A stretch of 64,000 nucleotides of DNA from assembly GCA_963844255.1 (NCBI GenBank), contig CAWJNP010000035.1:1-64000 (forward strand), read 5' to 3'. Shown one piece after another: positions 26,162 to 34,998 of this stretch. Under the pieces are notes generated by a model. The model was not told the DNA's origin. It did not search any database and was given only the letters and a program-made list of their open reading frames with translations. Every line of letters starts with the position of its first letter. Position 1 is the stretch's first letter. The translations under genes were made by a program, and so were the position numbers. The DNA is from SZAS-79 sp963844255 (GTDB lineage Bacteria; Pseudomonadota; Gammaproteobacteria; Burkholderiales; SG8-39).

Positions 26162-27771
26162 CGCAGCAGCCGCTCGGCCGCGCGGACGCCGGCGTAGTGC
26201 GCTTCTTCGAACAGCGACATCCCGGACAGGTCCGAGTGCGCGAACGATAGCGGGCGCTCGAGGCCTGCCAGGATCGTGCGCAGTGGCGCGCCAAGAAAGC
26301 CCGGCGCCGGGCGCGGCATCGCATGACCCCAGCGCCAGATGTCGATGCGCTTCAACATTGACGGAAGCGCAGGGTGCGGGCGGGAGAGTTCAGCGACGAT
26401 ATCGTCCACCCAGCCCTTCCAGGTGGTATTGGCCAGGCGTGCGCGCGCCTCACGGGCAGTGCCTTCGGTCATTGGACGATACCAGGTCAGTACGGTCGGG
26501 CCCGGCCTGGACCGGACTGCCTGATGGGTCGCCACGACATACCCAAGCGAGGTGCTGCCATAGAGAACGTTGTCCCAGGCGAGCCCCGCAGGCCCGAGAT
26601 CCTCGGGCAGGCCGTCCAGGGTCAGGTTGGCAACCAGCCAGGGCGCGTAGTCGACCTGTGCGCTCGCTTCGCGCAGTCCCGCGGGTGGATTGTCCCAGAC
26701 GCGTGCAAGCACGAAGGCCGGGGCGGCCCAGATGACCTGTCCGGCATGTACCTTGATGGTTCGCTGTTCGGCCGCCAGGTAAATATCAAGTTCCGCACCT
26801 TTGCGGCCGGTGGTGACGCGTGTGCAGAGTGCACGCGCCTGGACGGGTGCCGTGTGGCGCGCGCTCAGCCACTGAATCATGCGCCTCACCAGCCAGCCGT
26901 TGCCTTCCGGCCAGGTCAGCACGCTGTGCGGATCGGAGTGCGCGGCCTGCCCGTCGCGGCAGGCGTGGTAATGCAGGCCGGCCCAGGCCGAGGTTCCCTG
27001 CGCGAGCGTTCCGTAGTCGTCCCGGCACGCGTAGTCGACGTACCAGTTCAGGAACGGGGAATCGAATCCTTGTGTGAACATCCACGCGCGCATCGAGACC
27101 TGGTCCAGTTCGCGATGATGCTTGTCCATGCCCGAAAGGAGGGAGGGCACAGTGAACGGTTTGCGCCCCGCGGCATCCCGCGCCGACTTGTACTTCTCGA
27201 CGATGTCATCGAAACGCCGGTACTGGTCAAGATCGCGTTGCGCCACACCCATTCTCGGCAGCAGGCCTTCCTGCCACAGCCCGTTGAAGTACAGGCGCTC
27301 GCGCGGTTCGTGGACGAGATAACGCTCGTCGTACACGGGAAGCCGGGCGTCGACCGGTCCACTGAGCACGCCCAGATCGGCGAGCAGGGTTCGCACCGAG
27401 CGGCTCTCCATGGTCGGCAGCGGCAGGTAGTGCGCGCCCCATGGGTAGGGGGTGACCGGATTCGCTCCCGAGCGCGCGTTGCCGCCGGGTTCGCCCTCCA
27501 TTTCGAAGAGCCTGAAATCGGTGACCCCATTCCGTGCCAGGTGCCATGCCGCCGACAGCCCGCCGATCCCGCCGCCGATGATGGCCACCGGCACATGCAG
27601 CGTCTGCTGCGCACTCGCGCGCCCGCGTCCCGGGGCTGGGTTGCGCAGACGATGGCCGAGTTCAAGGTCCGGGCCGAGCAGCAGACCTTCGGGCTGGGGC
27701 ACGCCGTTGGCGAATTCGCAGGACGCCAGCAGCGGGCTGGCAAGTGCGGCGAGGAAGGTGCGGCGATCCAC
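26158..27771 (-). CDS. Tat-exported, lipidated FAD amine-oxidase-like flavoprotein
   Basis: This is a 537-residue flavoprotein. The N-terminus MDRRTFLAALASPLLASC combines a twin-arginine motif with a lipobox, indicating a folded cofactor protein tethered to the membrane. Mature residues ~60-90 are the Rossmann FAD site (VAIIGGGIGGLSAAWHLA). The C-terminal FAD segment reads LSFAHSDLSGMSLFEEAHYAG, as in protoporphyrinogen-oxidase, amine-oxidase and desaturase flavoproteins. It is the last gene of the operon with the aminopropyltransferase (64 bp downstream of it). That makes polyamine oxidation or dehydrogenation an attractive guess, not shown by the sequence. Its end overlaps the convergent ankyrin gene by four bases. 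Confidence 0.85.
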   Translation of the reverse strand: MDRRTFLAALASPLLASCEFANGVPQPEGLLLGPDLELGHRLRNPAPGRGRASAQQTLHVPVAIIGGGIGGLSAAWHLARNGVTDFRLFEMEGEPGGNARSGANPVTPYPWGAHYLPLPTMESRSVRTLLADLGVLSGPVDARLPVYDERYLVHEPRERLYFNGLWQEGLLPRMGVAQRDLDQYRRFDDIVEKYKSARDAAGRKPFTVPSLLSGMDKHHRELDQVSMRAWMFTQGFDSPFLNWYVDYACRDDYGTLAQGTSAWAGLHYHACRDGQAAHSDPHSVLTWPEGNGWLVRRMIQWLSARHTAPVQARALCTRVTTGRKGAELDIYLAAEQRTIKVHAGQVIWAAPAFVLARVWDNPPAGLREASAQVDYAPWLVANLTLDGLPEDLGPAGLAWDNVLYGSTSLGYVVATHQAVRSRPGPTVLTWYRPMTEGTAREARARLANTTWKGWVDDIVAELSRPHPALPSMLKRIDIWRWGHAMPRPAPGFLGAPLRTILAGLERPLSFAHSDLSGMSLFEEAHYAGVRAAERLLR

Positions 27772-27835
27772 AATCGGTCAGGGCGGGTTCAGCCGGCTGC
27801 GCCCGGACGTGGATCGAACGGTGGCTCCGCCCATG

Positions 27836-29335
27836 TCAGCGCAGCACCCGATGCCATTCCGACTCGAAGGTGCGCACCAGAACCTGGTTGTTCAGGCGGT
27901 TGACTTCGGCCGGGACGCGCGCCATGTCGGCGGGAAAGTCCAGCATGGATTTCAGCGTGTCCGCCGTGAGGTAGCGTGTTGGAACCGGGAAGGATGCGGG
28001 GCGTGCATATTCGCCGCGTCCGGCGATGATGTAGCCCCATTCACCGAACGAAGGCACGTAGGCGTGGTAAGGCGCGGTGCGCAGGCCCGCATCCTCGAGC
28101 GTGGCGACGATGCACCAGAAGGATTGCCGCGCATACAGCGGCGAGGTGGCCTGGATCACCGCCAGTCCGCGCGCCGAAAGACGTTTTTCAAGGAGGCGGT
28201 AGAAGGCGCTCGAATACAGCTTGCCGAGCGAATAGTTGGATGGATCCGGAAAATCGATCACGACAAGGTCGAATGTCTCCGGATGGGTGTCCAGCCAGAC
28301 GAAGGCGTCCTCGTTCACTACCTTGAGTTTCGGCGAGGAGAGCGATCCGAGGTTCATTCCCGCGAGCAGGGGATTTTCGCGAAACAGGCTGGTCATCCTG
28401 GCATCGAGGTCGACGAGCGTGATCGATTCGATCTGCGAATACTTGAGCACTTCGCGTGCCGCGAGGCCGTCGCCGCCGCCGAGGATCAACACCCTGCGGG
28501 CACCCGGCAGGGTGGCCAGGGCTGGATGAACCAGGGCCTCGTGATAGCGGTATTCGTCACGCGAGGAGAACTGCAGGTTGCCGTTGAGGAACAGGCGCAC
28601 GTCGTCCCGCCAGCGTGTGATCACGATCCGCTGGTAAGGCGTCGAGCCGGCGTACACGATCTGGTCGGAATAGATGCCTTCCTCGGCGAGCGTGGTCAGG
28701 TACCCGGAAAAGCCGAAACCGGCCATCAGCACCGCGAATGCGGCAACCCCCTGGGCGCGCAGGGCGCGCGCGCCGCGATGGGCCGCGCCCAGCAGCCGGA
28801 TCGCCCAGAGCGCGACCAGCACATTGAGCAGGCCGAACAGAAATCCCGTGCGCATTAGTCCCAGGTGCGGCGCGAGCACAAGCGGGAACAGAATCGACAC
28901 TGCAAGTGCTCCGAGGTAGTCGAAGCTGAGCACCTGGGCCACCAGTTCCCGGAAGTCGATCTCGCTTTTCAGGATCCGCATGATCAGCGGTATTTCGAGT
29001 CCCACCAGCACACCGGTAAGCGATACCGTGGCGTAAAGCACGAGGCGGAACGCATCGGTCAGGTGCGCGAAAGCGAGAAACAGGAACGCCGCCGAGCAAC
29101 CGCCGATCACCCCCACAAGCAGTTCGATCTGCACGAACCACACCACGAGTGCGCGTCCGATGTAGCGTGACAGCCACGAACCGATTCCCATGGAAAACAG
29201 GTAGGTACCGATGACCGTGGAAAACTGGGTGATCGAATCCCCCAGCACGTAGCTTGCGAGCGCGGCCGAGATCAGTTCGTAGGCGAGTCCACAGGATGCA
29301 ACGACGAAGACGGAAAAAAGAAGCGCGTGGCGCAC
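27836..29335 (-). CDS. Membrane-anchored polyamine aminopropyltransferase (spermidine synthase-like)
   Basis: This is a 499-residue protein in two parts. Residues 1-210 form about seven transmembrane helices (LLFSVFVVASCGLAYELISA...). Residues ~215-499 form a SpeE methyltransferase-like fold with the decarboxy-SAM site VLILGGGDGLAAREVLKY and the gate-loop acid VVIDFPDPSNYSLGKLYS. Classical spermidine synthase has only the second part. Membrane-fused forms occur in operons with DUF350, DUF4178 and SPFH genes, as here. No SAM decarboxylase gene is visible in the window, so decarboxy-SAM must come from elsewhere. The product may be a surface-associated polyamine. Confidence 0.92.
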   Translation of the reverse strand: MRHALLFSVFVVASCGLAYELISAALASYVLGDSITQFSTVIGTYLFSMGIGSWLSRYIGRALVVWFVQIELLVGVIGGCSAAFLFLAFAHLTDAFRLVLYATVSLTGVLVGLEIPLIMRILKSEIDFRELVAQVLSFDYLGALAVSILFPLVLAPHLGLMRTGFLFGLLNVLVALWAIRLLGAAHRGARALRAQGVAAFAVLMAGFGFSGYLTTLAEEGIYSDQIVYAGSTPYQRIVITRWRDDVRLFLNGNLQFSSRDEYRYHEALVHPALATLPGARRVLILGGGDGLAAREVLKYSQIESITLVDLDARMTSLFRENPLLAGMNLGSLSSPKLKVVNEDAFVWLDTHPETFDLVVIDFPDPSNYSLGKLYSSAFYRLLEKRLSARGLAVIQATSPLYARQSFWCIVATLEDAGLRTAPYHAYVPSFGEWGYIIAGRGEYARPASFPVPTRYLTADTLKSMLDFPADMARVPAEVNRLNNQVLVRTFESEWHRVLR

Positions 29336-29428
29336 TTACGGACGCTCTCTGATCGAATGGGGTGCGGGTCGGCGAAATTCGCCGCACCCGTTTACGACTG
29401 AAATCGCGTCGATGCCGGAAGCAACGGC

Positions 29429-29644
29429 TCAGCCATGAACCGAGGCCGCGACGATGAGCGCGATCCCAAGGCACATGGCGCCGACGACGATGGCAAGGGA
29501 GAGATTCTGCTTCTCGACGATTTCCTTCCACAGATCGTATGGCGTGATCTTGTCTATGATCACGAACGAAAGCCAAAATACGACGATCCCGAGTATCGAG
29601 TAGATGATCGAGTTGAGAAGGTACTGCGGATTGACGAAGTCCAT
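29429..29644 (-). CDS. DUF350 small membrane protein
   Basis: This is a 71-residue protein with two hydrophobic helices (LLNSIIYSILGIVVFWLSFV and LAIVVGAMCLGIALIVAASV) flanking the conserved polar link IIDKITPYDLWKEIVEKQN. This is one DUF350 (YjfL-type) module, and other members carry two or more. It lies between the 52-aa peptide gene (12 bp upstream) and the aminopropyltransferase. Its function is unknown. Co-occurrence with DUF4178, SPFH and polyamine genes is recurrent. Confidence 0.88.
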   Translation of the reverse strand: MDFVNPQYLLNSIIYSILGIVVFWLSFVIIDKITPYDLWKEIVEKQNLSLAIVVGAMCLGIALIVAASVHG

Positions 29645-29656
29645 CTTGGTGGTCTC

Positions 29657-29815
29657 CTATTTGTGGGATATGCGGCTCGAACCGCCTGACGTGCGCTGGC
29701 TTGAACTGTGTTGTGCAACGGAATCCGAATTCGGGAGAAACGTCATGCCATGCTGCTGGGCATAGGTGAAGAAAGACAGCGCCGCTGCGCTGATGACGAG
29801 GTAGATGTGTCTCAC
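29657..29815 (-). CDS. 52-residue exported or membrane-anchored peptide in the DUF4178 operon
   Basis: This frame starts at GTG 29815 and ends at TAG 29657. The protein begins MRHIYLVISAAALSFFTYAQ, a hydrophobic helix that could be a signal or anchor. A polar tail rich in Ser, Gln and Arg follows, ending QRTSGGSSRISHK. It sits in the gap between the DUF4178 and DUF350 genes, 12 bp before the latter, with an AGGAGA ribosome site for DUF350 after its stop. I recognise no family. The basic Ser-rich tail and the tight spacing argue for a real gene. Confidence 0.65.
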   Translation of the reverse strand: MRHIYLVISAAALSFFTYAQQHGMTFLPNSDSVAQHSSSQRTSGGSSRISHK

Positions 29816-29862
29816 CGGAGAGCCCTCATGGCCGGGCTGCGCGGGTGGCAGGCGCCGCGCGG

Positions 29863-31803
29863 TCAGTCATCATCGTCATCCGATTCGGTTTCCCGTGGGT
29901 GATCACTATCGGCCCAGCGGCGGATCTCGAAGGCGCGCGATCGCCATGCAACGAAAAGCGGCAGCAACAGCAGACCGATTTGCAGCGCCAGCCAGTTGTA
30001 CCAGGATGGCGATCCCCGTTCGACCCGGAGCCTCGCTGACACCGCCCGTCGGGCGTCCCTGGGCAGGTCGGTCGATATGTTCAGGAGGTACTTTCCCGCC
30101 GGCACCCCCGAGAACACGGCGTCGTCGCTGCGGGTGCCTTCGCTCCAGGATTCTCCGTCCGTGTAACCGCTGTAATGCGCGAGTTCGCGGTCGCTGCGCC
30201 AGGATTTCCCGGTATCGGGATCGACCAGGGTGTAGGTCAGGCTCATCCAGCCGTTGTCGAGGTCGGTCTCGGTGCGCACCACGACGTTGGTTGCGGCACC
30301 CGTGATTTCGAACGGTTGCGTCGTGATGCTTTTTTCTTCCCCCGGGGAAATTGCGATCCGGTCGCTGTGCACGGTTTGGCTGCGCAGCGCGAAGAACAAC
30401 TGTACGCACAGTGCAAGCACCGTAAAGATTGCGAAGTGCTTCCAGACCGTGGCGCCGGTTTCAGCCCAGGGGGAAGGCTGGTTGGACGCAATGTCTTTCG
30501 GTTCCGGCAGCCCTGATTTCAGACCGAACGCGACCTGTATTTCCTGCGGTGTGGCGTACCTTCCGGCCGACCAGCTGAGCTCCTTCTCGGTTCGCTCTGC
30601 GCTGATGATTCGCGGGGGTGCGACATAGTCGACCACCTTGACTTCATCGCCGACCTTGACCCGCCAGTAGAATTCGCCAAGCACGTGCAGGACCGTCGCA
30701 TCGTAGGTCTGGAATTCGTCGTAGCGCTCACCATCGTAGATGACAGCCGAAGTGGCCATCACTGGCGGCTTGTCGGCGGTGCGCACGAAGCTCCAGTGTC
30801 CGTCTGACTCGACCAGCCAGCGGTAACCCTCCTTGGCGTTGAACAGCAGGTACTCGCTCCAGGTGAATCGTATCTGCGGGCCGTCGGTCGACATGCCGCG
30901 GCGCATGTGCCCGATGACTTCCCACTTGACCCTGTCGATGATGCCGGTCGAATTCAGCTCCAGGCGCATCGGAAACGCCTGATTCTCCTGTGCCGTTGCC
31001 ACCAGCTGAATGGTCTTGTTTCCAGTATCGAGAATCGAGCGGCATCCGGGGCAGGCGTACGTGAGGATGCTCTTGTTGGAAAGCTTGAAGGGCGCGGCGC
31101 ACGCCGGGCAGTTCAGGGCTTCGACGCTGATCTTCTCGGTGATCCCGAATCCGCCGGATCCGGGCTTGTGTCTTTCCGGATCGCGCAGATTTGCAAGTTT
31201 CAGGCCGCGCACCTCGGCGCGCTCACCCAGATAGACGCGCACCCCGTCATCGGCGTAGTCGAGGGTCGCAAACTCGGTTCCACGGCGCAGATCGACGACC
31301 GGCGCGCTGAAGCCGGGGCCTACCGTGAAGGGCAGTTCACCCTGCCCGGCGATGCAGACGGCATTCTCGATATTACCGACTTCGAACGGCCCCTCGCTGT
31401 CGGCCTTGCCCAGATCGATCCGGTCACCTGCCCGGATGGCATCGTACGATGGCACACCGCCCGGCGCAGGGACTTCGAAGGTGACATAGAATTCCCCGCC
31501 GGCCTCTCCGAGCCAGCCATTGCGCATATCGTCGAACAGCAGGTACCACTCGTTCCAGAGGCCTTGTTCGTAGCGCAGCTGGATCCGTCCGATGACGCCG
31601 AAATGCACCCCCTTGTGGACGCCTTCGGTTCCTATCTGGATAAGGGTCGGGTCGTCCTGAAGCTCGGCCATGCGGCCGATGTTTTCAAGCGCCTCACCCT
31701 TGCGAACGATCGTCGAAGTGCAGTACTCGCAGACGGCGATGACCGATGAAGCGGCACGAAACAGGACCGGCGCGCCACAGGACGGACAGCTGCCAGTCTT
31801 CAT
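29863..31803 (-). CDS. DUF4178-domain membrane protein with zinc ribbons
   Basis: This is a 646-residue protein. It starts with a zinc ribbon (CPSCGAPVLFR...CEYC), then a first DUF4178 domain (LIQIGTEGVHKGVHFGVIGR). A second ribbon follows (CPACAAPFKLSN...CPGCRS), then a second DUF4178 domain (RVKWEVIGHMRRGMSTDG). The C-terminal ~190 residues hold two transmembrane helices (FAIFTVLALCVQLFFAL and YNWLALQIGLLLLPLFVAW) around a beta-rich extracytoplasmic region, and the protein ends in an Asp-rich tail. The function is unknown. The double ribbon-DUF4178 layout fits a scaffold facing the cytoplasm and working with the SPFH protein encoded 54 bp upstream. Confidence 0.88.
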   Translation of the reverse strand: MKTGSCPSCGAPVLFRAASSVIAVCEYCTSTIVRKGEALENIGRMAELQDDPTLIQIGTEGVHKGVHFGVIGRIQLRYEQGLWNEWYLLFDDMRNGWLGEAGGEFYVTFEVPAPGGVPSYDAIRAGDRIDLGKADSEGPFEVGNIENAVCIAGQGELPFTVGPGFSAPVVDLRRGTEFATLDYADDGVRVYLGERAEVRGLKLANLRDPERHKPGSGGFGITEKISVEALNCPACAAPFKLSNKSILTYACPGCRSILDTGNKTIQLVATAQENQAFPMRLELNSTGIIDRVKWEVIGHMRRGMSTDGPQIRFTWSEYLLFNAKEGYRWLVESDGHWSFVRTADKPPVMATSAVIYDGERYDEFQTYDATVLHVLGEFYWRVKVGDEVKVVDYVAPPRIISAERTEKELSWSAGRYATPQEIQVAFGLKSGLPEPKDIASNQPSPWAETGATVWKHFAIFTVLALCVQLFFALRSQTVHSDRIAISPGEEKSITTQPFEITGAATNVVVRTETDLDNGWMSLTYTLVDPDTGKSWRSDRELAHYSGYTDGESWSEGTRSDDAVFSGVPAGKYLLNISTDLPRDARRAVSARLRVERGSPSWYNWLALQIGLLLLPLFVAWRSRAFEIRRWADSDHPRETESDDDDD

Positions 31804-31857
31804 GACATCTTTCCGTTTCCTGCGCGGATTTTTCTGGGATCCCTGAGTTCGTCCGGT

Positions 31858-32979
31858 TCAGCCGAGCTTCTTCAGCAGTTCGGCCTTCTTTGCGTCGAAC
31901 TCCTGCTGGGAAAGAATGCCTTTCCCGACCAGGCCGTGAAGTTTTTCCAGCGTCGCCATGACTTCGTCGGTAGTCGAAGCGGGCGAACTGCCGGCCGCAG
32001 CTGCGCCGGCTGCCGCGCCGATGGCTGCACCGGCCGCCGGACTGCCGGCAGGTGCTGGTGGTTGTCCCCCCGCAGGTGCAGGGGCGGCCGGACCCGGTTG
32101 TCCGGGCTGCATCGCCGCCATGGCGCCTGCCATGCCGGCAGCCATCTGGCCGCCGATTCCGACACCCGCCGCGAGGCTGGCGCCGATACCGGCCAGGCCA
32201 CCCTGATTGGCTGCAGCGATCGGGATTGCATTGGCCGTCTGGTATTGCGTGTAGCGGTTCATGTCGCCGAGCATGTTCATGCCGATTCGAGTATCCAGGA
32301 CCTTCTGGATTTCCTCGGGCAGGGAGATGTTCTCCACCACAAGGCTGTCCAGCGTCAGGCCGAGGCGGGTGAACATCGGCTCCATCTGTACCCGGACTGC
32401 CTTGGCGAATTCGAGTTGATTGCCGGCCATGTCGAGAAACGGAACATTGCCCGAGCCGAAGGCGCTGGAGATCGCCGAGATCATGGTGTTTCGCAGCTGC
32501 CCGTCGAGATCTTCAACAGTGAATGTGTCGCGCGTGCCGCTGACTTCCCTGTGGAATGTTTTCGGGTCGGTCAGGCGGTACGAATAGATGCCGAATGCGC
32601 GCAGCCTTACCATCCCGAAATCCTTGTCGCGGATCGTGATCGGGTTCGGCGTGCCCCATTTGCGATCGAGGCGCAGGCGGGTTGAAAAGAAGTAGACGTC
32701 GCTCTTGAACGGGGAAGCGAAGAGCTTGTCCCAGTTCTTCAGGTTGGTCAGCAGCGGCAGGGTCTGCGTGGTCAGCTTGTACAGCCCGGGGCCGAACGCA
32801 TCCGCCAGGTTGCCTTCGTTGATGAATACCGCCATCTGGGATTCGCGCACCGTCAGCTGGGCGCCGTTCTGGATCTCGAAATCCTCCATCGGATAGCGGT
32901 AGGCGAGGATTTCGTCCCCGTCTTCCGTCCAGTGGATGACATCAATAAACTGCTTCTTGATGAAGTCCATCAGCGCCAT
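31858..32979 (-). CDS. SPFH (band-7-like) protein with C-terminal SHOCT domain
   Basis: This is a 373-residue protein, first of the operon. Residues ~1-245 are the SPFH-type domain of the 'virion core protein' group (MALMDFIKKQFIDVIHWTED, AVFINEGNLADAFGPGLYKL, GLTLDSLVVENISLPEEIQK). Residues ~250-335 are a low-complexity Ala/Gly/Pro linker. The last ~35 residues are a SHOCT domain (LEKLHGLVGKGILSQQEFDAKKAELLKKLG). SPFH proteins form membrane microdomain rings. With DUF4178 and DUF350 this suggests an envelope assembly. A poly-purine GGGGGG run precedes the start. Confidence 0.9.
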   Translation of the reverse strand: MALMDFIKKQFIDVIHWTEDGDEILAYRYPMEDFEIQNGAQLTVRESQMAVFINEGNLADAFGPGLYKLTTQTLPLLTNLKNWDKLFASPFKSDVYFFSTRLRLDRKWGTPNPITIRDKDFGMVRLRAFGIYSYRLTDPKTFHREVSGTRDTFTVEDLDGQLRNTMISAISSAFGSGNVPFLDMAGNQLEFAKAVRVQMEPMFTRLGLTLDSLVVENISLPEEIQKVLDTRIGMNMLGDMNRYTQYQTANAIPIAAANQGGLAGIGASLAAGVGIGGQMAAGMAGAMAAMQPGQPGPAAPAPAGGQPPAPAGSPAAGAAIGAAAGAAAAGSSPASTTDEVMATLEKLHGLVGKGILSQQEFDAKKAELLKKLG

Positions 32980-33052
32980 GGCGACCCCCCCCGCATAGAC
33001 GAAAGAATCAGCCTAGCACAAGCCAATTCAGGTTGCAGTCGTGGCGTGAGCG

Positions 33053-33727
33053 CTAGAGCAGTCCTCGTTCGGCGAAGGACAGGGTCGATCGACCCGCCAC
33101 GATAAAGTGGTCAAGCACCTTCACGTCGACCATCGCGAGCGCCTCCTTCAGCTGGCGCGTAAGCAGTTCGTCGGCCTGGCTCGGCTCGGCCACGCCGCTG
33201 GGATGGTTGTGGGCGAATATTACGGCCGCCGCGTTTGCCTTCAACGCAGCCTTCACGATTTCCCTGGGATAGACGCTGGTCTGAGTCAGGGTGCCGCGGA
33301 ACAGTTCTTCGGCCGCGATGACGCGATGCTGCGCGTCGAGGAACAGGCTGACGAATACCTCGTGCTCGCGGGTGCCAAGCGCGAGGCGCAGGTAGTCGCG
33401 CACGGCCTGTGGCGAAGTCAGTGCGCTGCGTGCCCTGATTTCCTCGGCGAGCGAACGCCGTGCAAGTTCCAGCACTGCGACGAGCTGCGCCAGTTTGGCG
33501 CTGCCCAGGCCCCGGACCGCACGCAGGGCGGCCTGGTCTGCAGAAAGGAGTCCGCGCAGACCGCCGAATGCAGACAACAGCTCGCGCGCGAGTTCCACAG
33601 CGCTCTTGCCGGGGATTCCGGTGCGCAGGAACAGCGCGATCAGCTCCGCGTCGGAAAGCACCCCGGCGCCAAGAGCGAGCAGACGTTCGCGCGGCCGCTC
33701 GGCGGCCGGCCAGTGTGAAATCGCCAT
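33053..33727 (-). CDS. radC: RadC-family JAB1/MPN protein
   Basis: This is a 224-residue protein. An N-terminal helix-hairpin-helix (LRAVRGLGSAKLAQL) precedes the MPN metalloprotease-like domain with EHEVFVSLFLDAQHRV and the JAMM residues AHNHPSG...SQAD. ATG 33727 gives the standard MAISHWPAAERPRERL start, and the longer upstream frame overlaps coaBC and is not conserved. It is divergent from coaBC across ~57 bp, an arrangement common in betaproteobacteria. The historic DNA-repair role is doubtful. Confidence 0.94.
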   Translation of the reverse strand: MAISHWPAAERPRERLLALGAGVLSDAELIALFLRTGIPGKSAVELARELLSAFGGLRGLLSADQAALRAVRGLGSAKLAQLVAVLELARRSLAEEIRARSALTSPQAVRDYLRLALGTREHEVFVSLFLDAQHRVIAAEELFRGTLTQTSVYPREIVKAALKANAAAVIFAHNHPSGVAEPSQADELLTRQLKEALAMVDVKVLDHFIVAGRSTLSFAERGLL

Positions 33728-33784
33728 GCGGATTTCTTTCCCGTAGAATGCCCCTCCCGTGTAAACGTGCGCGGCGGAAAACCG

Positions 33785-34996
33785 ATGACAGCGCAGATGA
33801 CTTCGAATGTCGGAAAACGCGTTCTCCTGGGAATGACGGGAGGGGTTGCGGCGTTCAAATCCGCTCATCTGGTACGCCTGCTCGTCAAGTCGGGCTACGA
33901 CGTGCGGGTCGTGATGACCGAAGCCGCATGCCGGTTCATCACGCCAGTCACGCTGCAGGCCCTGTCCGGGCAGACGGTATGGACCGACCTGTGGGATGCG
34001 CGCATTCCGGACAACATGGGCCACATCGAGCTCTCGCGCGACCGCGATTTGGTCGTGATCGCCCCTGCGTCGGCGGATTTCATGGCCAAGGTCGTGCACG
34101 GTCTTGCAGATGACCTGCTTTCCACGCTGTGCCTTGCACGCGACTGCCCGCTGATGCTCGCGCCCGCGATGAACCGCCAGATGTGGGACAACGCGGCGAC
34201 GCAGAGAAACGTCGCCCAACTGCGCAAGGATGGCGTGCTGTTTGCGGGCCCGGAGGCCGGAGACCAGGCCTGCGGCGAGACCGGAATGGGCCGGATGCTG
34301 GAAGCAGAGCAGATCTTCGAGGAGATCGAGGCCTGCTTTCAGCCGAAAATTCTGGCGGGAAAACGCGTGCTTGTCACCGCCGGTCCGACCCGCGAGCCAA
34401 TCGATCCGGTGCGCGCGATCACCAATTCGAGTTCCGGAAAAATGGGCTACGCGGTGGCGCGGGCGGCGCGCGAGGCGGGGGCGCAGGTCACGCTGGTCAG
34501 CGGACCGACGGCGCTGGCGACACCCGCGGGCGTGGTGCGCATCGATGTGGAGAGCGCGCAACAGATGTTCGAGGCCGTCAAGAAGGCGGTCGCCTCCGTC
34601 GATATCTTCATTTCAGTGGCGGCCGTCGCGGATTATCGCGTCGCCGACCAGTCGAAGCAGAAGATCAAGAAGGGCGAGCGCAAGGTAATGACGCTGGAGC
34701 TGGTCGAGAATCCGGACATCCTCGCCCATGTGGCCAGGCTGGCGAAGCCGCCGTTCTGCGTGGGATTTGCCGCGGAGACCGAAAAGCTCGCGGCACACGC
34801 GATGCAGAAGCGCGAAAGGAAGGGCATCCCCCTGCTCGCGGCCAATCTTGCCCAGCATGCGCTGGGTGCCGACGAAAACGAGCTCACGCTGTTTGATGCG
34901 AATGGCGAACACCGGCTAGCGCGCGGTCCCAAGCTGGGGCAGGCGCGAAGCCTGATCGCTCACATCGCGGCGCTGCTCGCACGCAAGAAACGCTGA
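33785..34996 (+). CDS. coaBC: Bifunctional phosphopantothenoylcysteine decarboxylase / synthetase
   Basis: This is a 403-residue CoA biosynthesis enzyme. The N-terminal CoaC flavoprotein half has LLGMTGGVAAFK, the active-site His in NMGHIELSRD and PAMNRQMWDNAATQRN. The C-terminal CoaB half has VTAGPTREPIDPVRAITN and the SSGKMGYAVA motif. ATG 33785 is preferred to GTG 33767. It is followed by dut with a two-base gap, the conserved coaBC-dut pair. Confidence 0.96.
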   Translation: MTAQMTSNVGKRVLLGMTGGVAAFKSAHLVRLLVKSGYDVRVVMTEAACRFITPVTLQALSGQTVWTDLWDARIPDNMGHIELSRDRDLVVIAPASADFMAKVVHGLADDLLSTLCLARDCPLMLAPAMNRQMWDNAATQRNVAQLRKDGVLFAGPEAGDQACGETGMGRMLEAEQIFEEIEACFQPKILAGKRVLVTAGPTREPIDPVRAITNSSSGKMGYAVARAAREAGAQVTLVSGPTALATPAGVVRIDVESAQQMFEAVKKAVASVDIFISVAAVADYRVADQSKQKIKKGERKVMTLELVENPDILAHVARLAKPPFCVGFAAETEKLAAHAMQKRERKGIPLLAANLAQHALGADENELTLFDANGEHRLARGPKLGQARSLIAHIAALLARKKR

Positions 34997-34998
34997 AC

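Noticed and set aside
29361..29392. GC-rich hairpin between DUF350 and the aminopropyltransferase gene
   Set aside because: A stem is present but there is no T run on the minus strand, so I do not call a terminator. It may be an mRNA-processing site.
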